From positions 1,586,501 to 1,650,500 of the forward strand of contig JAUOZS010000001.1 in the NCBI GenBank assembly GCA_032334055.1: a DNA stretch of 64,000 nucleotides. Reading direction: 5' to 3'. Origin of the DNA: Selenomonadales bacterium 4137-cl (GTDB lineage Bacteria > Bacillota > Negativicutes > Sporomusales > UBA7701). The translations under genes and the position numbers were made by a program. Positions 41,680-51,020 of the stretch are shown here, piece by piece (the stretch's first letter is position 1; each line of letters opens with the position of its first letter). The notes beneath the pieces were generated by a model that made no database searches, had not been told where the DNA came from, and was given only the letters and a program-made list of their open reading frames with translations.

Positions 41680-42832
41680 CGGCTTTCTTTCGCAAGAAGA
41701 GATAGACGCCTTGTTGCGTGGGGAACCTGTCGCGAGCGGCGAGGGAGACCTTAGCGACATCGAAAAGGATGCGATGGGCGAAATAGGCAATATCTCGATG
41801 GGCAGCGCGGCGACGACGCTGTCGATCCTGCTGAGCCGCCGCGTGTCCATCACTACTCCTAAGGTGCGCATTTCGAGCATCAACGAGATAAAGAAGCAGT
41901 ACCCGCTGCCGTATCTGGTCATTGAGGTGGGGTATACCCACGGGTTGACCGGCAGTAATATCCTGGCGATCCGCGAGCAGGACGCGCTGATTATTTCCGA
42001 TCTGATGATGGGCGGCGACGGCACTAATCCGCCGGCCGAGCTGAACGAGCTGTATATGAGCGCGGTGTCCGAGGCGATGAATCAGATGATGGGTTCGGTG
42101 GCGACGTCGATGTCGACGGTTTTCAAGAAGAAGATCGATATCGCGCCTCCGGCCTGCAATCTGCTGGATTTCTCGGGCGACGCCAATATCACCAGTGTGA
42201 CGAGCCCCGACGAGCCCATGGTGGAAGTGTCTTTCCGCATGGAGGTCGAGGATCTGATCGATAGCGAGATTATGCAGCTGGTTTCGCTGGATGTCGCCAA
42301 GGAGATGGTGTCCAACCTGATCGGGGTGGTGGAGGCTAACGCCGCGCCTCAGCCGGCCGCTGCTCCCGCTCCTGCGGCTCCCCCTTCGCCTCAGCCTATG
42401 CCGGTCGCGGCCGCGCCTTCGCAGCAACCCATGCCGCAACCGACACCCCAGCCGATGATGCCGCCTCCGCAGACGATGGTGGCGATGCCGGCGGCGTCGG
42501 CGGCGGTGCCGCCCAATGTGGTGGTGCAGCCGGTCCAGTTTGCGCCGCTCAAGCCGACGATGCTGCCGGTGACGGATACGAATATCGGGCTTATCCTGGA
42601 TGTGCCGCTGCAGGTTACGGTGGAGCTGGGCCGGACCCGCAAACTCATCCGCGAGATTCTCGAACTCGCCCCCGGCTCGGTGGTCGAACTCGATAAGTTG
42701 GCCGGCGAACCGGTGGATATCCTGGTGAACGGCAAGCAGATCGCCAAAGGCGAAGTTGTGGTCATTGATGAGAATTTCGGTGTGCGGGTTACCGAGATTA
42801 TCGGCCAGCTTGACCGGACGACCCTACAGTAG
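41672..42832 (+). CDS. fliY: Flagellar motor switch phosphatase FliY
   Basis: FliY combines a CheY-P phosphatase with the FliN part of the C-ring, a Firmicutes-type arrangement. Beginning MNNGFLSQEEIDALL (CheY-binding peptide), the 386-residue product has two CheC-type phosphatase motifs (EIGNISMGSAATTLS and EAMNQMMGSVATSM). A Pro/Gln/Met-rich linker (about residues 225-290) follows, then a C-terminal SpoA domain (LDVPLQVTVELGRTRKLIREIL). ATG 41666 is in frame but only three bases from AAGGAG; ATG 41672 has better spacing. Confidence 0.94.
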   Translation: MNNGFLSQEEIDALLRGEPVASGEGDLSDIEKDAMGEIGNISMGSAATTLSILLSRRVSITTPKVRISSINEIKKQYPLPYLVIEVGYTHGLTGSNILAIREQDALIISDLMMGGDGTNPPAELNELYMSAVSEAMNQMMGSVATSMSTVFKKKIDIAPPACNLLDFSGDANITSVTSPDEPMVEVSFRMEVEDLIDSEIMQLVSLDVAKEMVSNLIGVVEANAAPQPAAAPAPAAPPSPQPMPVAAAPSQQPMPQPTPQPMMPPPQTMVAMPAASAAVPPNVVVQPVQFAPLKPTMLPVTDTNIGLILDVPLQVTVELGRTRKLIREILELAPGSVVELDKLAGEPVDILVNGKQIAKGEVVVIDENFGVRVTEIIGQLDRTTLQ

Positions 42833-42867
42833 TCTCAGACGAAATTATAAGAGGGAGCGAATGAGTT

Positions 42868-43230
42868 ATGGCAATTAAGGTCCTGATAGTGGATGATGCA
42901 GCGTTTATGCGGATGATGATCAAGGATATCCTGACTAAGAACGGGTTCGAGGTTGTGGGCGAGGCGGAGAACGGCGCCAAGGCGGTGGAGAAGTTTCAGG
43001 AACTGCGCCCCGATTTGACGACGATGGATATTACGATGCCTGAGATGGACGGGATTTCGGCCGTGAAGCAGATAAAGAAGATCGATCCGGGCGCGAAGGT
43101 CATCATGTGCAGCGCTATGGGCCAGCAGGCTATGGTTATCGAGGCTATCCAGTCGGGGGCCCGCGATTTCATCGTCAAGCCGTTCCAGCCGGACAGGGTG
43201 TTGGAAGCTATCCGCAAAGCCATCGGCTGA
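42868..43230 (+). CDS. cheY: Chemotaxis response regulator CheY
   Basis: CheY carries the signal from CheA to the motor switch. The 120-residue single-domain receiver has the acidic pair Asp9-Asp10, phospho-acceptor Asp54 (TTMDITMPEMDG), a conserved Ser/Thr in MCSAMG and the Lys in FIVKPFQ. The protein partners FliM, FliY and CheA are all encoded in the same operon. AGAGGGAGCG precedes the ATG. Confidence 0.96.
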   Translation: MAIKVLIVDDAAFMRMMIKDILTKNGFEVVGEAENGAKAVEKFQELRPDLTTMDITMPEMDGISAVKQIKKIDPGAKVIMCSAMGQQAMVIEAIQSGARDFIVKPFQPDRVLEAIRKAIG

Positions 43231-43231
43231 T

Positions 43232-43783
43232 ATGAGCAGTCGTAATTTTTGGCGGTTGGCGGCGATAGTGCTGGCGGTGCTTTGCCTGTGCGGCACGGCG
43301 CTGGCGGCGGGGCAGGGAGGGGAATATCTGTCTTATCAGGAGCCCAAGCCTGCCGGCTCGTCGTGGCTTTCGACCGTCGCTTATGTAATTACTTTATTGG
43401 TTACCTTTGCCGTCGTCATCGCGCTCGCTTTCTTTACGTCGCGTTTTCTTGGGCAGCGGATGGGGCGGATGAACGGGATGGGCGACAACCGGGTGCTGGT
43501 ATCTCTGCCGCTCGGGCAAAACCGGGGGGTATTTGTGGTGGAGGTGGCCGGCAAATTTTTGATACTGGGCGTGACGGACCATAGTGTCAATTTTTTGCAG
43601 GAAATCACCGACCCCGAGATGATCGACAAGCTGAGGACCACCGCTCCGCCGCTTGCGATGGGCCAGTTCGATACGGTTTTCAAACGGCAGCTTGCATCTT
43701 TGCAGCAGATGGGCAACAAGTTCCCGGGCGTTTTCGGCCAGTACAGCCGGGGCGATAACGAAATCGACCGCGAGAAGAGGTAA
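43232..43783 (+). CDS. fliO: Flagellar biosynthetic protein FliO (FliZ-like)
   Basis: FliO helps assemble the FliP ring of the export gate. The 183-residue product has a signal-type first hydrophobic segment ([22 protein letters not shown]), a second membrane segment ([20 protein letters not shown]) and a cytoplasmic domain with [30 protein letters not shown], the FliO hallmark. It starts two bases after cheY. The N-terminal signal and extra periplasmic piece resemble Bacillus FliZ. Confidence 0.9.
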   Translation: MSSRNFWRLAAIVLAVLCLCGTALAAGQGGEYLSYQEPKPAGSSWLSTVAYVITLLVTFAVVIALAFFTSRFLGQRMGRMNGMGDNRVLVSLPLGQNRGVFVVEVAGKFLILGVTDHSVNFLQEITDPEMIDKLRTTAPPLAMGQFDTVFKRQLASLQQMGNKFPGVFGQYSRGDNEIDREKR

Positions 43784-43787
43784 GCGA

Positions 43788-44549
43788 GTGTCAAGACGCC
43801 TTATAACGATAACCGGTTTGTCTGCGCTATTCTGCCTGTTCGCTCAGGCGGCGGTGCAGGGCGCTCCTCTTGTCCCTGTGCCGAATATCAACATCGGCGT
43901 CGAAGCGGCCAATAATCCCCGCGATGTCGCTTTGAGCCTTCAGGTGCTTTTCGTATTGACTGTGCTTTCGCTGGCACCGTCAATTTTAATAATGATGACG
44001 TCCTTTACCCGCATCATTGTCGTGCTGTCGTTTGTGCGCAGCGCGCTGGCGACGCAGCAGATGCCGCCGAACCAGGTTCTGGTCGGACTCGCGCTGTTTC
44101 TGACGTTTTTTACGATGTCGCCTTATTGGAACCAGGTCAACCAGAACGCCCTGCAGCCTTATATCGCCGGCAAGCTGAGCCAGGACGCCGCATTGACGGC
44201 GGCGATGAAGCCGATGCGCGAGTTTATGTTCAAGCAGACGCGGGAGAACGACCTGGCCTTGTTTGTCAATATTTCCGACGCGCCCCGGCCCAATTCGCAG
44301 GAGGATGTTCCTACTTCGACCCTTATCCCGGCTTTTGTCATCAGTGAGCTGAAGACCGCTTTCCAGATCGGGTTTCTGATTTATATCCCGTTTATTGTCA
44401 TCGATATGGTCGTGGCCAGCACGCTGATGTCGATGGGGATGATGATGCTGCCGCCGGTTATGATTTCTATGCCGTTCAAGATTCTGCTCTTTATTCTCGT
44501 CGACGGCTGGCACCTGATTATCCGGTCGCTGGTTACGAGCTTCAACTAG
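43788..44549 (+). CDS. fliP: Flagellar biosynthetic protein FliP
   Basis: FliP forms the core of the export gate. The product (253 residues) has an N-terminal cleavable signal ([22 protein letters not shown]). It carries the FliP signature region [37 protein letters not shown] and the [21 protein letters not shown]-terminal segment. The frame is open upstream inside fliO; AAGAGG at 43775-43780 sets GTG 43788, directly after the fliO stop. Confidence 0.95.
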   Translation: MSRRLITITGLSALFCLFAQAAVQGAPLVPVPNINIGVEAANNPRDVALSLQVLFVLTVLSLAPSILIMMTSFTRIIVVLSFVRSALATQQMPPNQVLVGLALFLTFFTMSPYWNQVNQNALQPYIAGKLSQDAALTAAMKPMREFMFKQTRENDLALFVNISDAPRPNSQEDVPTSTLIPAFVISELKTAFQIGFLIYIPFIVIDMVVASTLMSMGMMMLPPVMISMPFKILLFILVDGWHLIIRSLVTSFN

Positions 44550-44562
44550 GGGGGGACGGGCG

Positions 44563-44832
44563 ATGTCCAACGATCTGGCGATTGAGGTCGGCCGCGAGGC
44601 GCTGGTGATGGTGATGCTGGTTTCGGCGCCGATGCTCGGACTGGGCTTGTTGGTGGGCGTGCTTGTGAGTATTTTTCAGGCGATTACCCAGATTCAGGAG
44701 CAGACGCTCAGTTTCGTGCCGAAGATTATGGCCGTGTTTGTGGCGGTGCTGTTGTTCGGGCCGTGGATGCTCAGCCTGTTGGTGGGGTACACCCGCGAGC
44801 TGCTGATTAATCTGCCGCAGATGATTCGCTAG
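44563..44832 (+). CDS. fliQ: Flagellar biosynthetic protein FliQ
   Basis: FliQ is a two-helix export gate subunit (four copies per gate). The 89-residue product has hydrophobic segments at about 16-40 and 50-75. The conserved connecting sequence VSIFQAITQIQEQTLSFVPK lies between them. Length and order fliP-fliQ-fliR are standard. GGGGGGAC precedes ATG 44563. Confidence 0.96.
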   Translation: MSNDLAIEVGREALVMVMLVSAPMLGLGLLVGVLVSIFQAITQIQEQTLSFVPKIMAVFVAVLLFGPWMLSLLVGYTRELLINLPQMIR

Positions 44833-44851
44833 GCGGAGGTGGGATCAGCGG

Positions 44852-45631
44852 GTGGACATAGTAGCGGTTCTTCTTAACCAGACAAGTTTTTTTCTGCTGA
44901 TCTTCGCCCGCATCAGCGGTATTTTCTCGGTTACGCCGTTTCTGGGCAGCACCAATATCCCCGTTTATGCCAAGGCGGGGTTGTCGATGATGCTGTCGTA
45001 CATTCTTTTTCCGGCGGTCTATTCCGCCGCCACGGTCATTCCCGATACCGTTTTTGGCTATGCCGCGCTGGTGGCCGGCGAGTTTCTCCTCGGACTTATT
45101 TTTGGTTTTGTGAGTTCGCTGATCATGCAGGCCGTCCAGATGGCCGGGCATGTTCTCGATATGCAGATCGGCTTCGGTATGGTCAATGTTTTCGACCCGC
45201 AGTTCGGTCAGCAGATTCCGCTCCTGGGCAATTTCAAGTATATCCTGGCGCTGATGGTTTTCCTGGCGACCAACGGCCATCATGTGGTACTGAGTGCGCT
45301 GGTGGCTAGCTTTAAGCTGGTGCCGGTGACCGGGGTGGTCATCCCGGCGTCGCTGGCGGGGTTTATCCTCGATCTGGTGAGCGGCGCTTTCACCATCGCT
45401 TTTAAGATTTCGGTGCCGGTGCTGGCTTCGCTGCTTCTCACCGAGGTGGCGTTCGGCATCCTGGCGCGCACCATGCCGCAGATGAATATTTTCGTTGTCG
45501 GCATCCCGGCGAAGCTGATTATCGGCACTTTTGCCCTGATGATGGCGCTGCCGTTTTATGTCGCGATGATGGAGGTGGGCTTCAATGGCATGTACCAGGA
45601 TCTCTACCGCTTCTTGTCGGCTGTCCGCTGA
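44852..45631 (+). CDS. fliR: Flagellar biosynthetic protein FliR
   Basis: FliR completes the FliPQR gate. The 259-residue product has about six hydrophobic segments, the N-terminal FARISGIFSVTPFLGSTNIP and the GHVLDMQIGFGMVNVFDP motif typical of the family. GGAGGTGG precedes GTG 44852. Its final 47 bases overlap the start of flhB in another frame, and the flhB ribosome binding site lies inside the fliR coding sequence. Confidence 0.95.
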   Translation: MDIVAVLLNQTSFFLLIFARISGIFSVTPFLGSTNIPVYAKAGLSMMLSYILFPAVYSAATVIPDTVFGYAALVAGEFLLGLIFGFVSSLIMQAVQMAGHVLDMQIGFGMVNVFDPQFGQQIPLLGNFKYILALMVFLATNGHHVVLSALVASFKLVPVTGVVIPASLAGFILDLVSGAFTIAFKISVPVLASLLLTEVAFGILARTMPQMNIFVVGIPAKLIIGTFALMMALPFYVAMMEVGFNGMYQDLYRFLSAVR

Positions 45632-46730
45632 CGGCGGGGAGCGCCGGTACAGGCTGGCCGTTTTCGACCTGCAGCTTTTTAATCAGGAGAAGACGGAGGA
45701 GGCCACCCCGAAGCGCAAGCAGGAGGCCCGCCAACGAGGGCAGGTCGCCAAGAGCACCGAGATCAGCACAGCGTTCGTTATTCTGACCGCTTTTCTGGCC
45801 CTGAAATTGCTTAGTCCGTATATGTATGACACGATTTCCTCTTATATGCGGTTCATTTTTACCAACTTGGCCACGGCGGATTTCACCATCAATAGCGTTC
45901 ATCTCCTGTTCCTGCAGTTGGGCTTGGTTTGTTTGAAGATTGTCCTGCCGGTGATGCTGTCGGTGCTCGTCATTTCGCTGGCGGTTAACATACTCCAGGT
46001 GGGGTTCGTGCTGACGTTCGAACCTCTGATGCCCCAACTTGACCGCATCAATCCCATCAAGGGCTTCCAACGCCTGTTTTCGCTGCGTTCCATCGTCGAG
46101 TTGTTTAAGTCGCTGTTCAAGATCGGCATCATTTCTTATTTTGTGTACCGCTTCGTCATCAAGGAGACGGACCTGGTGCCGCAGTTGATCAGCGTCGATT
46201 TGCTGGATACGCTGCGTTATATCGCCGGTCTGGTTGCCGATCTGGCGCTGGAAATCGGCGCGGTAATCCTCGTGCTTGCCGCGATGGACTATTTTTACCA
46301 ATGGTGGGAGCACAACAAGGGTCTGCGGATGTCCAAGCAGGAGGTCAAGGAGGAATTCAAGCAGACTGAGGGCAACCCGCAGATCAAGGGGAAGATCAAG
46401 GAACGCCAACGGGCGATGGCGCTGCGGCGAATGATGCAGGAGGTGCCGAAGGCGACCGCGGTTATCACCAACCCGACCCATTTCGCGGTGGCGATAAAGT
46501 ACGATAAGTCGATGGCCGCTCCTGAGGTTGTCGCCAAAGGGCAGGATTTCCTGGCCGAACGCATCAAGCAGGTGGCGCGCGAAAACCGGGTGGCGATTGT
46601 GGAGAACAAGCCCCTCGCCCGTACGCTGTATTCGACCGTGGAGGTGGGAGAGCCCATCCCGCCCGAGCTTTACCAGGCTGTTGCCGAGGTTCTGGCTTAC
46701 ATTATCAGACTCAAACGGCGGCTGTCCTGA
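45585..46730 (+). CDS. flhB: Flagellar biosynthetic protein FlhB
   Basis: FlhB is the export gate subunit that switches substrates after self-cleavage at NPTH. The 381-residue product has LQLFNQEKTEEATPKRKQEARQRGQVAKS, four membrane segments, and the cytoplasmic tail with NPTH (Asn296-Pro297), followed by FAVAIKYDKSMAAPEVVAKG. Its C-terminus matches the stand-alone protein at 7308. ATG 45585 is supported by GGAGGTGG six bases upstream; it adds about 28 residues before LQLFNQEK, longer than usual. Confidence 0.95.
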   Translation: MACTRISTASCRLSADGGERRYRLAVFDLQLFNQEKTEEATPKRKQEARQRGQVAKSTEISTAFVILTAFLALKLLSPYMYDTISSYMRFIFTNLATADFTINSVHLLFLQLGLVCLKIVLPVMLSVLVISLAVNILQVGFVLTFEPLMPQLDRINPIKGFQRLFSLRSIVELFKSLFKIGIISYFVYRFVIKETDLVPQLISVDLLDTLRYIAGLVADLALEIGAVILVLAAMDYFYQWWEHNKGLRMSKQEVKEEFKQTEGNPQIKGKIKERQRAMALRRMMQEVPKATAVITNPTHFAVAIKYDKSMAAPEVVAKGQDFLAERIKQVARENRVAIVENKPLARTLYSTVEVGEPIPPELYQAVAEVLAYIIRLKRRLS

Positions 46731-46788
46731 TCGCAGGCGGTGTCCGCCGTCGTTGGGAAGCAATTCAATGAGGAAGGAGCGGAGATAA

Positions 46789-48852
46789 GTGGCTACGCAG
46801 ACTTCGCCATTTGCGGCAATTTTACGCTACAGCGACATATTCATAGCCATTGCTATCATCACGGTGGTGGTGATGATGATTATCCCCGTGCCACCGCTTC
46901 TCCTTGATATTCTGCTTACTTTTAACATTACTTTCGCGCTGATCATCGTGATGGTGGCGATTTATAACACCGAACCGCTGCAGTTGTCTGTTTTTCCGTC
47001 GCTGCTGCTGATTACGACGCTTTTCCGGTTATCGTTGAATGTTTCGTCGACAAGGCTCATTCTGCTCGACGGTTATGCCGGAGACGTCATCTTGGCGTTC
47101 GGCAATTTCGTTGTCGGCGGCAATGCGCTGGTCGGCTTTATCGTGTTCGTCATCCTTATCATTATTCAGTTCATCGTCATAACCCGCGGCGCCGAGCGCG
47201 TCGCCGAGGTGGGCGCGCGCTTCACGCTGGACGCCATGCCCGGCAAACAGATGAGCATCGACGCCGACCTCAACGCCGGCCTCATCAATGACGCCGAGGC
47301 CCGCCAGCGTCGCCGCAACATCCAGCGGGAGGCGGATTTTTACGGCGCGATGGACGGCGCCAGTAAATTCGTCAAGGGCGATGCGATCGCCGCGATAATA
47401 ATAATAATAATAAATATCGTCGGCGGTTTCGCTATCGGCATGCTGCAGCGCAATATGGATATTTTCCAGGCGCTTTCGACTTATACGCTGTTGACGGTGG
47501 GCGAAGGTCTTGTCAATCAGATTCCGGCGCTGCTGATTTCGACGGCGACCGGCATCGTGGTGACCCGCGCCGCCTCGGATTACAATCTCGGCCACGATAT
47601 TGTCGGCCAGTTGTTGACCAACCCGCGCGTGTTTATGATCGCCGCCGCCGTTCTCGCCGGGCTGGGCTTGGTGCCAGGCCTGCCGGGGTTTCCGTTCTTC
47701 GTGCTGAGCGTGCTTTGCGGCGTTATCGCGTTCGTGCTGATGAAGACCGCGAAGAGCGACGCGGAGACGGAGGTTTCCCGCCGCGAGGAGAAGGAGAACG
47801 AGGAGGTCCGCAAGCCGGAGAATGTTGTTTCCCTGCTGGCTGTCGACCCGATGGAGCTGGAGATCGGCTACAGTCTTATACCGATGGTGGACGTCAGCCA
47901 GGGCGGCGATTTGCTGGACAGGATCGTGATGATCCGCCGCCAGTGCGCTCTCGAACTCGGCCTGGTGGTGCCGACGATCCGTATCCGCGACAATATTCAG
48001 CTCAAACCCAACGCTTATGTTATTAAGTTGCGCGGGGTGGAGGTGGCCAAGGGCGAGTTGCTGCCCGACCATTATATGGCCATGAACCCGGGCACGGTGG
48101 CGGAGGAGATCAGCGGCATCGAGACGTTCGAGCCCGCTTTCGGCTTGCCGGCGTTGTGGATCCAGGAGAGCGAGCGCGAGCAGGCTGAGCTGGCCGGCTA
48201 TACGGTCGTGGATTCGGTGTCGGTGCTGGCGACTCACCTTACGGAGATTATCAAGGGTCACGCGGCGGAGATCATCGGCCGCCAGGAGGTTCAGACGCTT
48301 GTAGAGTCTGTCAAGCAGTCGAATCCGGCGGTGGTGGACGAGCTTGTGCCTAATCTGATGTCGCTGGGCGATATCCAGAAGGTGCTGGCAAACTTACTCC
48401 GGGAGCGGATTTCTATTCGCGATCTGGTGACTATTTTCGAGACGCTGGCCGATTATGCGCCGTCCACGAAGGATACCGAGGTGCTGGCCGAATATGTGCG
48501 CCACGCGCTCGCCCGCCAGATTTCCCGGCAGTTCATCTATAACAATGTCCTGGCCTGCCTGACGGTGGACCCCCAGCTTGAGAATACGATCAATAACGCG
48601 GTGCAGCGGACCGAGCAGGGTTCGTACGTCGCCCTTGATCCTTCGACGGTGCAGGCGATTGTCAACAGTTTGTCGAACGAGTTGCCGAAGCTCACTAATC
48701 TCGGCTATCAGCCGGTGGTGCTGGCAAGCCCGGCCACCAGGCTGTATTTCCGCAAGGTGACTGAGCGCGTGGCGCCCAACCTGATTGTGCTTTCATACGC
48801 TGAGCTGGACCCGAAGATCGAAGTGCAAGCCGTTGGGATGGTGAGAGTTTAA
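46789..48852 (+). CDS. flhA: Flagellar biosynthesis protein FlhA
   Basis: FlhA is the export gate protein that docks chaperone-substrate complexes. The 687-residue product has eight membrane segments in its first 310 residues, the FHIPEP-type loop (RGAERVAEVGARFTLDAMPGKQMSIDADLNAG) and the large cytoplasmic domain ending VEVQAVGMVRV-like. Residues 203-208 are six isoleucines all coded by ATA (47395-47412), a codon otherwise uncommon here. GTG 46789 follows GGAGCGGAG. Confidence 0.96.
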   Translation: MATQTSPFAAILRYSDIFIAIAIITVVVMMIIPVPPLLLDILLTFNITFALIIVMVAIYNTEPLQLSVFPSLLLITTLFRLSLNVSSTRLILLDGYAGDVILAFGNFVVGGNALVGFIVFVILIIIQFIVITRGAERVAEVGARFTLDAMPGKQMSIDADLNAGLINDAEARQRRRNIQREADFYGAMDGASKFVKGDAIAAIIIIIINIVGGFAIGMLQRNMDIFQALSTYTLLTVGEGLVNQIPALLISTATGIVVTRAASDYNLGHDIVGQLLTNPRVFMIAAAVLAGLGLVPGLPGFPFFVLSVLCGVIAFVLMKTAKSDAETEVSRREEKENEEVRKPENVVSLLAVDPMELEIGYSLIPMVDVSQGGDLLDRIVMIRRQCALELGLVVPTIRIRDNIQLKPNAYVIKLRGVEVAKGELLPDHYMAMNPGTVAEEISGIETFEPAFGLPALWIQESEREQAELAGYTVVDSVSVLATHLTEIIKGHAAEIIGRQEVQTLVESVKQSNPAVVDELVPNLMSLGDIQKVLANLLRERISIRDLVTIFETLADYAPSTKDTEVLAEYVRHALARQISRQFIYNNVLACLTVDPQLENTINNAVQRTEQGSYVALDPSTVQAIVNSLSNELPKLTNLGYQPVVLASPATRLYFRKVTERVAPNLIVLSYAELDPKIEVQAVGMVRV

Positions 48853-49959
48853 GTGAAGGTCAAGGTTTTTACCGCCAGCAATATGCAGGAGGCCATGGCC
48901 CAGGTCAAGGGAGATCTCGGCCGTGACGCGGTTATTCTCCACACGCGCCGGTTCCGCCGGGGCGGCTTTCTCGGCTTCTTCGGCAAGGAGATGGTGGAGG
49001 TTATGGCGGCGCTCGATACGCCTCCTCCGGCGCCGGTCCCCGAGCGCAAGGCGCCCGCCCCGCAGGTGCTGGTTCCGCCGCGGCAAAGCGACGATGACGC
49101 CAAGGTAACCGCTCTTCAGTTGGAGATTTCGAATATGCGCAAGCTGGTCGAGCAGGTGCTCGCCAAGCTGCCGCGCCAGGAAAAACAGCGCCATCCCCTT
49201 TACGAGCTTCTGGTCAGGAACGATATTGACGCCGTGATTGCCGAAAATCTCGTGCAGGGGCTTCCCGAAGAGGGGCCGCTGACTGGGACCAACCCGGCTT
49301 TTGTGCGCCAGTTGCTGCTTGAACGGCTGACCAACCACTTGCAGCGGGTGGAGGGCATCGTCATCCCGGAGTCAGGTTGCAAGGTCGTGGCGTTCATCGG
49401 CCCCACAGGGGTCGGCAAGACGACGACGATCGCCAAGCTGGCCGCCAGTTTTGCTTTCGGACAGGGTCTGAAGCTGGCGGTGGTGACCGCCGATACATAC
49501 CGGATTTCCGCTGTGGAACAATTGAAGACTTACGCCGATATCATCGATGTACCGCTCGATATAGTCTATACCCCTGATGAGATGAAGGCGGCCTTGTACC
49601 GTCATCGCGACAAACGGCTGGTGCTGATCGATACCGCCGGCCGCAGTCCCCGCAATCATTATCAGTTGGCCGAGTTGCAGGCGCTGCTGGCTGTCGACCC
49701 GTACATCGAGACTCACCTGGTTTTGAGCTCGACCACCAAGTATGCCGATGCGCTGGAAACGGTCAACCGTTTTTCCGTCTGTTCGCCGCAGAAGTTTCTG
49801 TTCACGAAGATCGACGAGGCGACTAATTTCGGCACGGTGTTCAATCTGTTATACCAGTTCCCGACAACGTTATCGTATATCACCACCGGTCAGAATGTGC
49901 CAGACGATATTGAAATGGCTAACCCTGCAAAACTGGCGAATATGATTTTGAGGGACTGA
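48853..49959 (+). CDS. flhF: Flagellar biosynthesis GTPase FlhF
   Basis: FlhF is an SRP-type GTPase that sets flagellar position and number, with FlhG as activator. The 368-residue product has the basic N-terminal region (MKVKVFTASNMQEAMAQVKG), a Pro-rich linker, and the NG domain with GPTGVGKT (183-190), VTADTYRISAVEQLKTYADI, LIDTAGRSPRN and FTKIDEATNFG. GTG 48853 follows flhA immediately with a weak site, so translation is probably coupled. Confidence 0.95.
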   Translation: MKVKVFTASNMQEAMAQVKGDLGRDAVILHTRRFRRGGFLGFFGKEMVEVMAALDTPPPAPVPERKAPAPQVLVPPRQSDDDAKVTALQLEISNMRKLVEQVLAKLPRQEKQRHPLYELLVRNDIDAVIAENLVQGLPEEGPLTGTNPAFVRQLLLERLTNHLQRVEGIVIPESGCKVVAFIGPTGVGKTTTIAKLAASFAFGQGLKLAVVTADTYRISAVEQLKTYADIIDVPLDIVYTPDEMKAALYRHRDKRLVLIDTAGRSPRNHYQLAELQALLAVDPYIETHLVLSSTTKYADALETVNRFSVCSPQKFLFTKIDEATNFGTVFNLLYQFPTTLSYITTGQNVPDDIEMANPAKLANMILRD

Positions 49960-49960
49960 C

Positions 49961-50851
49961 ATGCGCGATCAAGCTGAGCGGCTCAGGCAATTGGCGCGCG
50001 GCTATCAGAAGGCGGCGCCCAAGAGCCCGATAATAAAGCAGTCCGAATCCCGGGCGCGCGTCATCACTGTTACCAGCGGCAAAGGCGGGGTTGGCAAGAC
50101 CAACCTTACCGTCAATCTTGCCCTTGCTCTGGCCAAACTGGGGCAAAAGGTGCTGATAATCGACGCCGATCTGGGGCTGGCCAACGTGGAGTTTGTGCTG
50201 GGGCTTACGCCCAAGTACAACCTTCTTAACCTGCTCGACGGCGGCTATGACATCAATGATGTCGTCATGGACGGCCCGCGGGGCATCAAGTTCATGTCCG
50301 GCGGCTCGGGCATCTATCAGTTGGCCAATCTGAGCGATGCCCAGGTTCAGAAGATCATTGGCGAGGTGGTGCTGTTCGACAGTTGGGCCAACATTATCCT
50401 TATCGACACGGGCGCCGGGCTGCACCGCAATGTTCTCAATTTCGTGATGGCCGCCGACGAGGTGATTATCATAACTACGCCCGAGCCGACGGCGATCGCC
50501 GACGCCTACGCGATGATAAAGGCTTATGCCGCCCATCACGGCTGCGCGCCGCTCCGCCTGGTTGTCAACCGGGTACTGGAAGCGGAAGAGGGGCAGACGG
50601 TCATCGATAAGTTGGGCAAGGTGGCGCAAAGGTTTCTCGGGGTGGGGGTAACCAATCTGGGGTTCGTTTTCGAGGATCCTAATGTGCTGAAGGCGGTCAA
50701 GAGTCAGGTGCCGGTTGTGGTTGCCCACCCGGAGACTGTTTCCGCACGCTGCTTCGACCATATCGCCCAGCGTCTGCTGTATGGCAGGGAGGTCAACCAG
50801 CCTTCCGGCATCAAGGGTTTTTTCAGCAAGTTTATTGATTTGATCCGCTGA
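49961..50851 (+). CDS. flhG: Flagellum site-determining protein FlhG (MinD/ParA family)
   Basis: FlhG (YlxH) stimulates FlhF GTPase and limits flagellar number. The 296-residue product begins with a Gln/Arg-rich activator peptide (DQAERLRQLARGYQ). Next come the deviant Walker A KGGVGKT (41-47), LIIDADLGLANVEFVLG and IILIDTGAGLHRNVLNF. The C-terminus, GFFSKFIDLIR, looks like a membrane-targeting amphipathic helix. It starts one base after the flhF stop. Confidence 0.94.
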   Translation: MRDQAERLRQLARGYQKAAPKSPIIKQSESRARVITVTSGKGGVGKTNLTVNLALALAKLGQKVLIIDADLGLANVEFVLGLTPKYNLLNLLDGGYDINDVVMDGPRGIKFMSGGSGIYQLANLSDAQVQKIIGEVVLFDSWANIILIDTGAGLHRNVLNFVMAADEVIIITTPEPTAIADAYAMIKAYAAHHGCAPLRLVVNRVLEAEEGQTVIDKLGKVAQRFLGVGVTNLGFVFEDPNVLKAVKSQVPVVVAHPETVSARCFDHIAQRLLYGREVNQPSGIKGFFSKFIDLIR

Positions 50852-51020
50852 CCAATAAGTCGAAACAGTGGTAATTTTGACGATATGACGCAATTTTTAT
50901 GCAGTTTCCTGAAATTTGTCGCAATAGCGAAAGGTAGCGGGGCAAAATTATGGAAATATACATTATCGGTATTTTTTTGGTGTGGTGTTCGCTTTCATTT
51001 CTCGGGGAGGTGGGATAGCT
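50852..51020 (+). promoter_or_regulatory. AT-rich gap before cheB, possible internal promoter
   Basis: This 169-base gap is the largest inside the motility operon. It contains TGACGATAT (50878-50886) and TTTCCTGAA (50905-50913), blocks also present before flgB. I see no terminator and no clean -35/-10 pair, so the presence of a promoter is only a suspicion. Confidence 0.35.
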
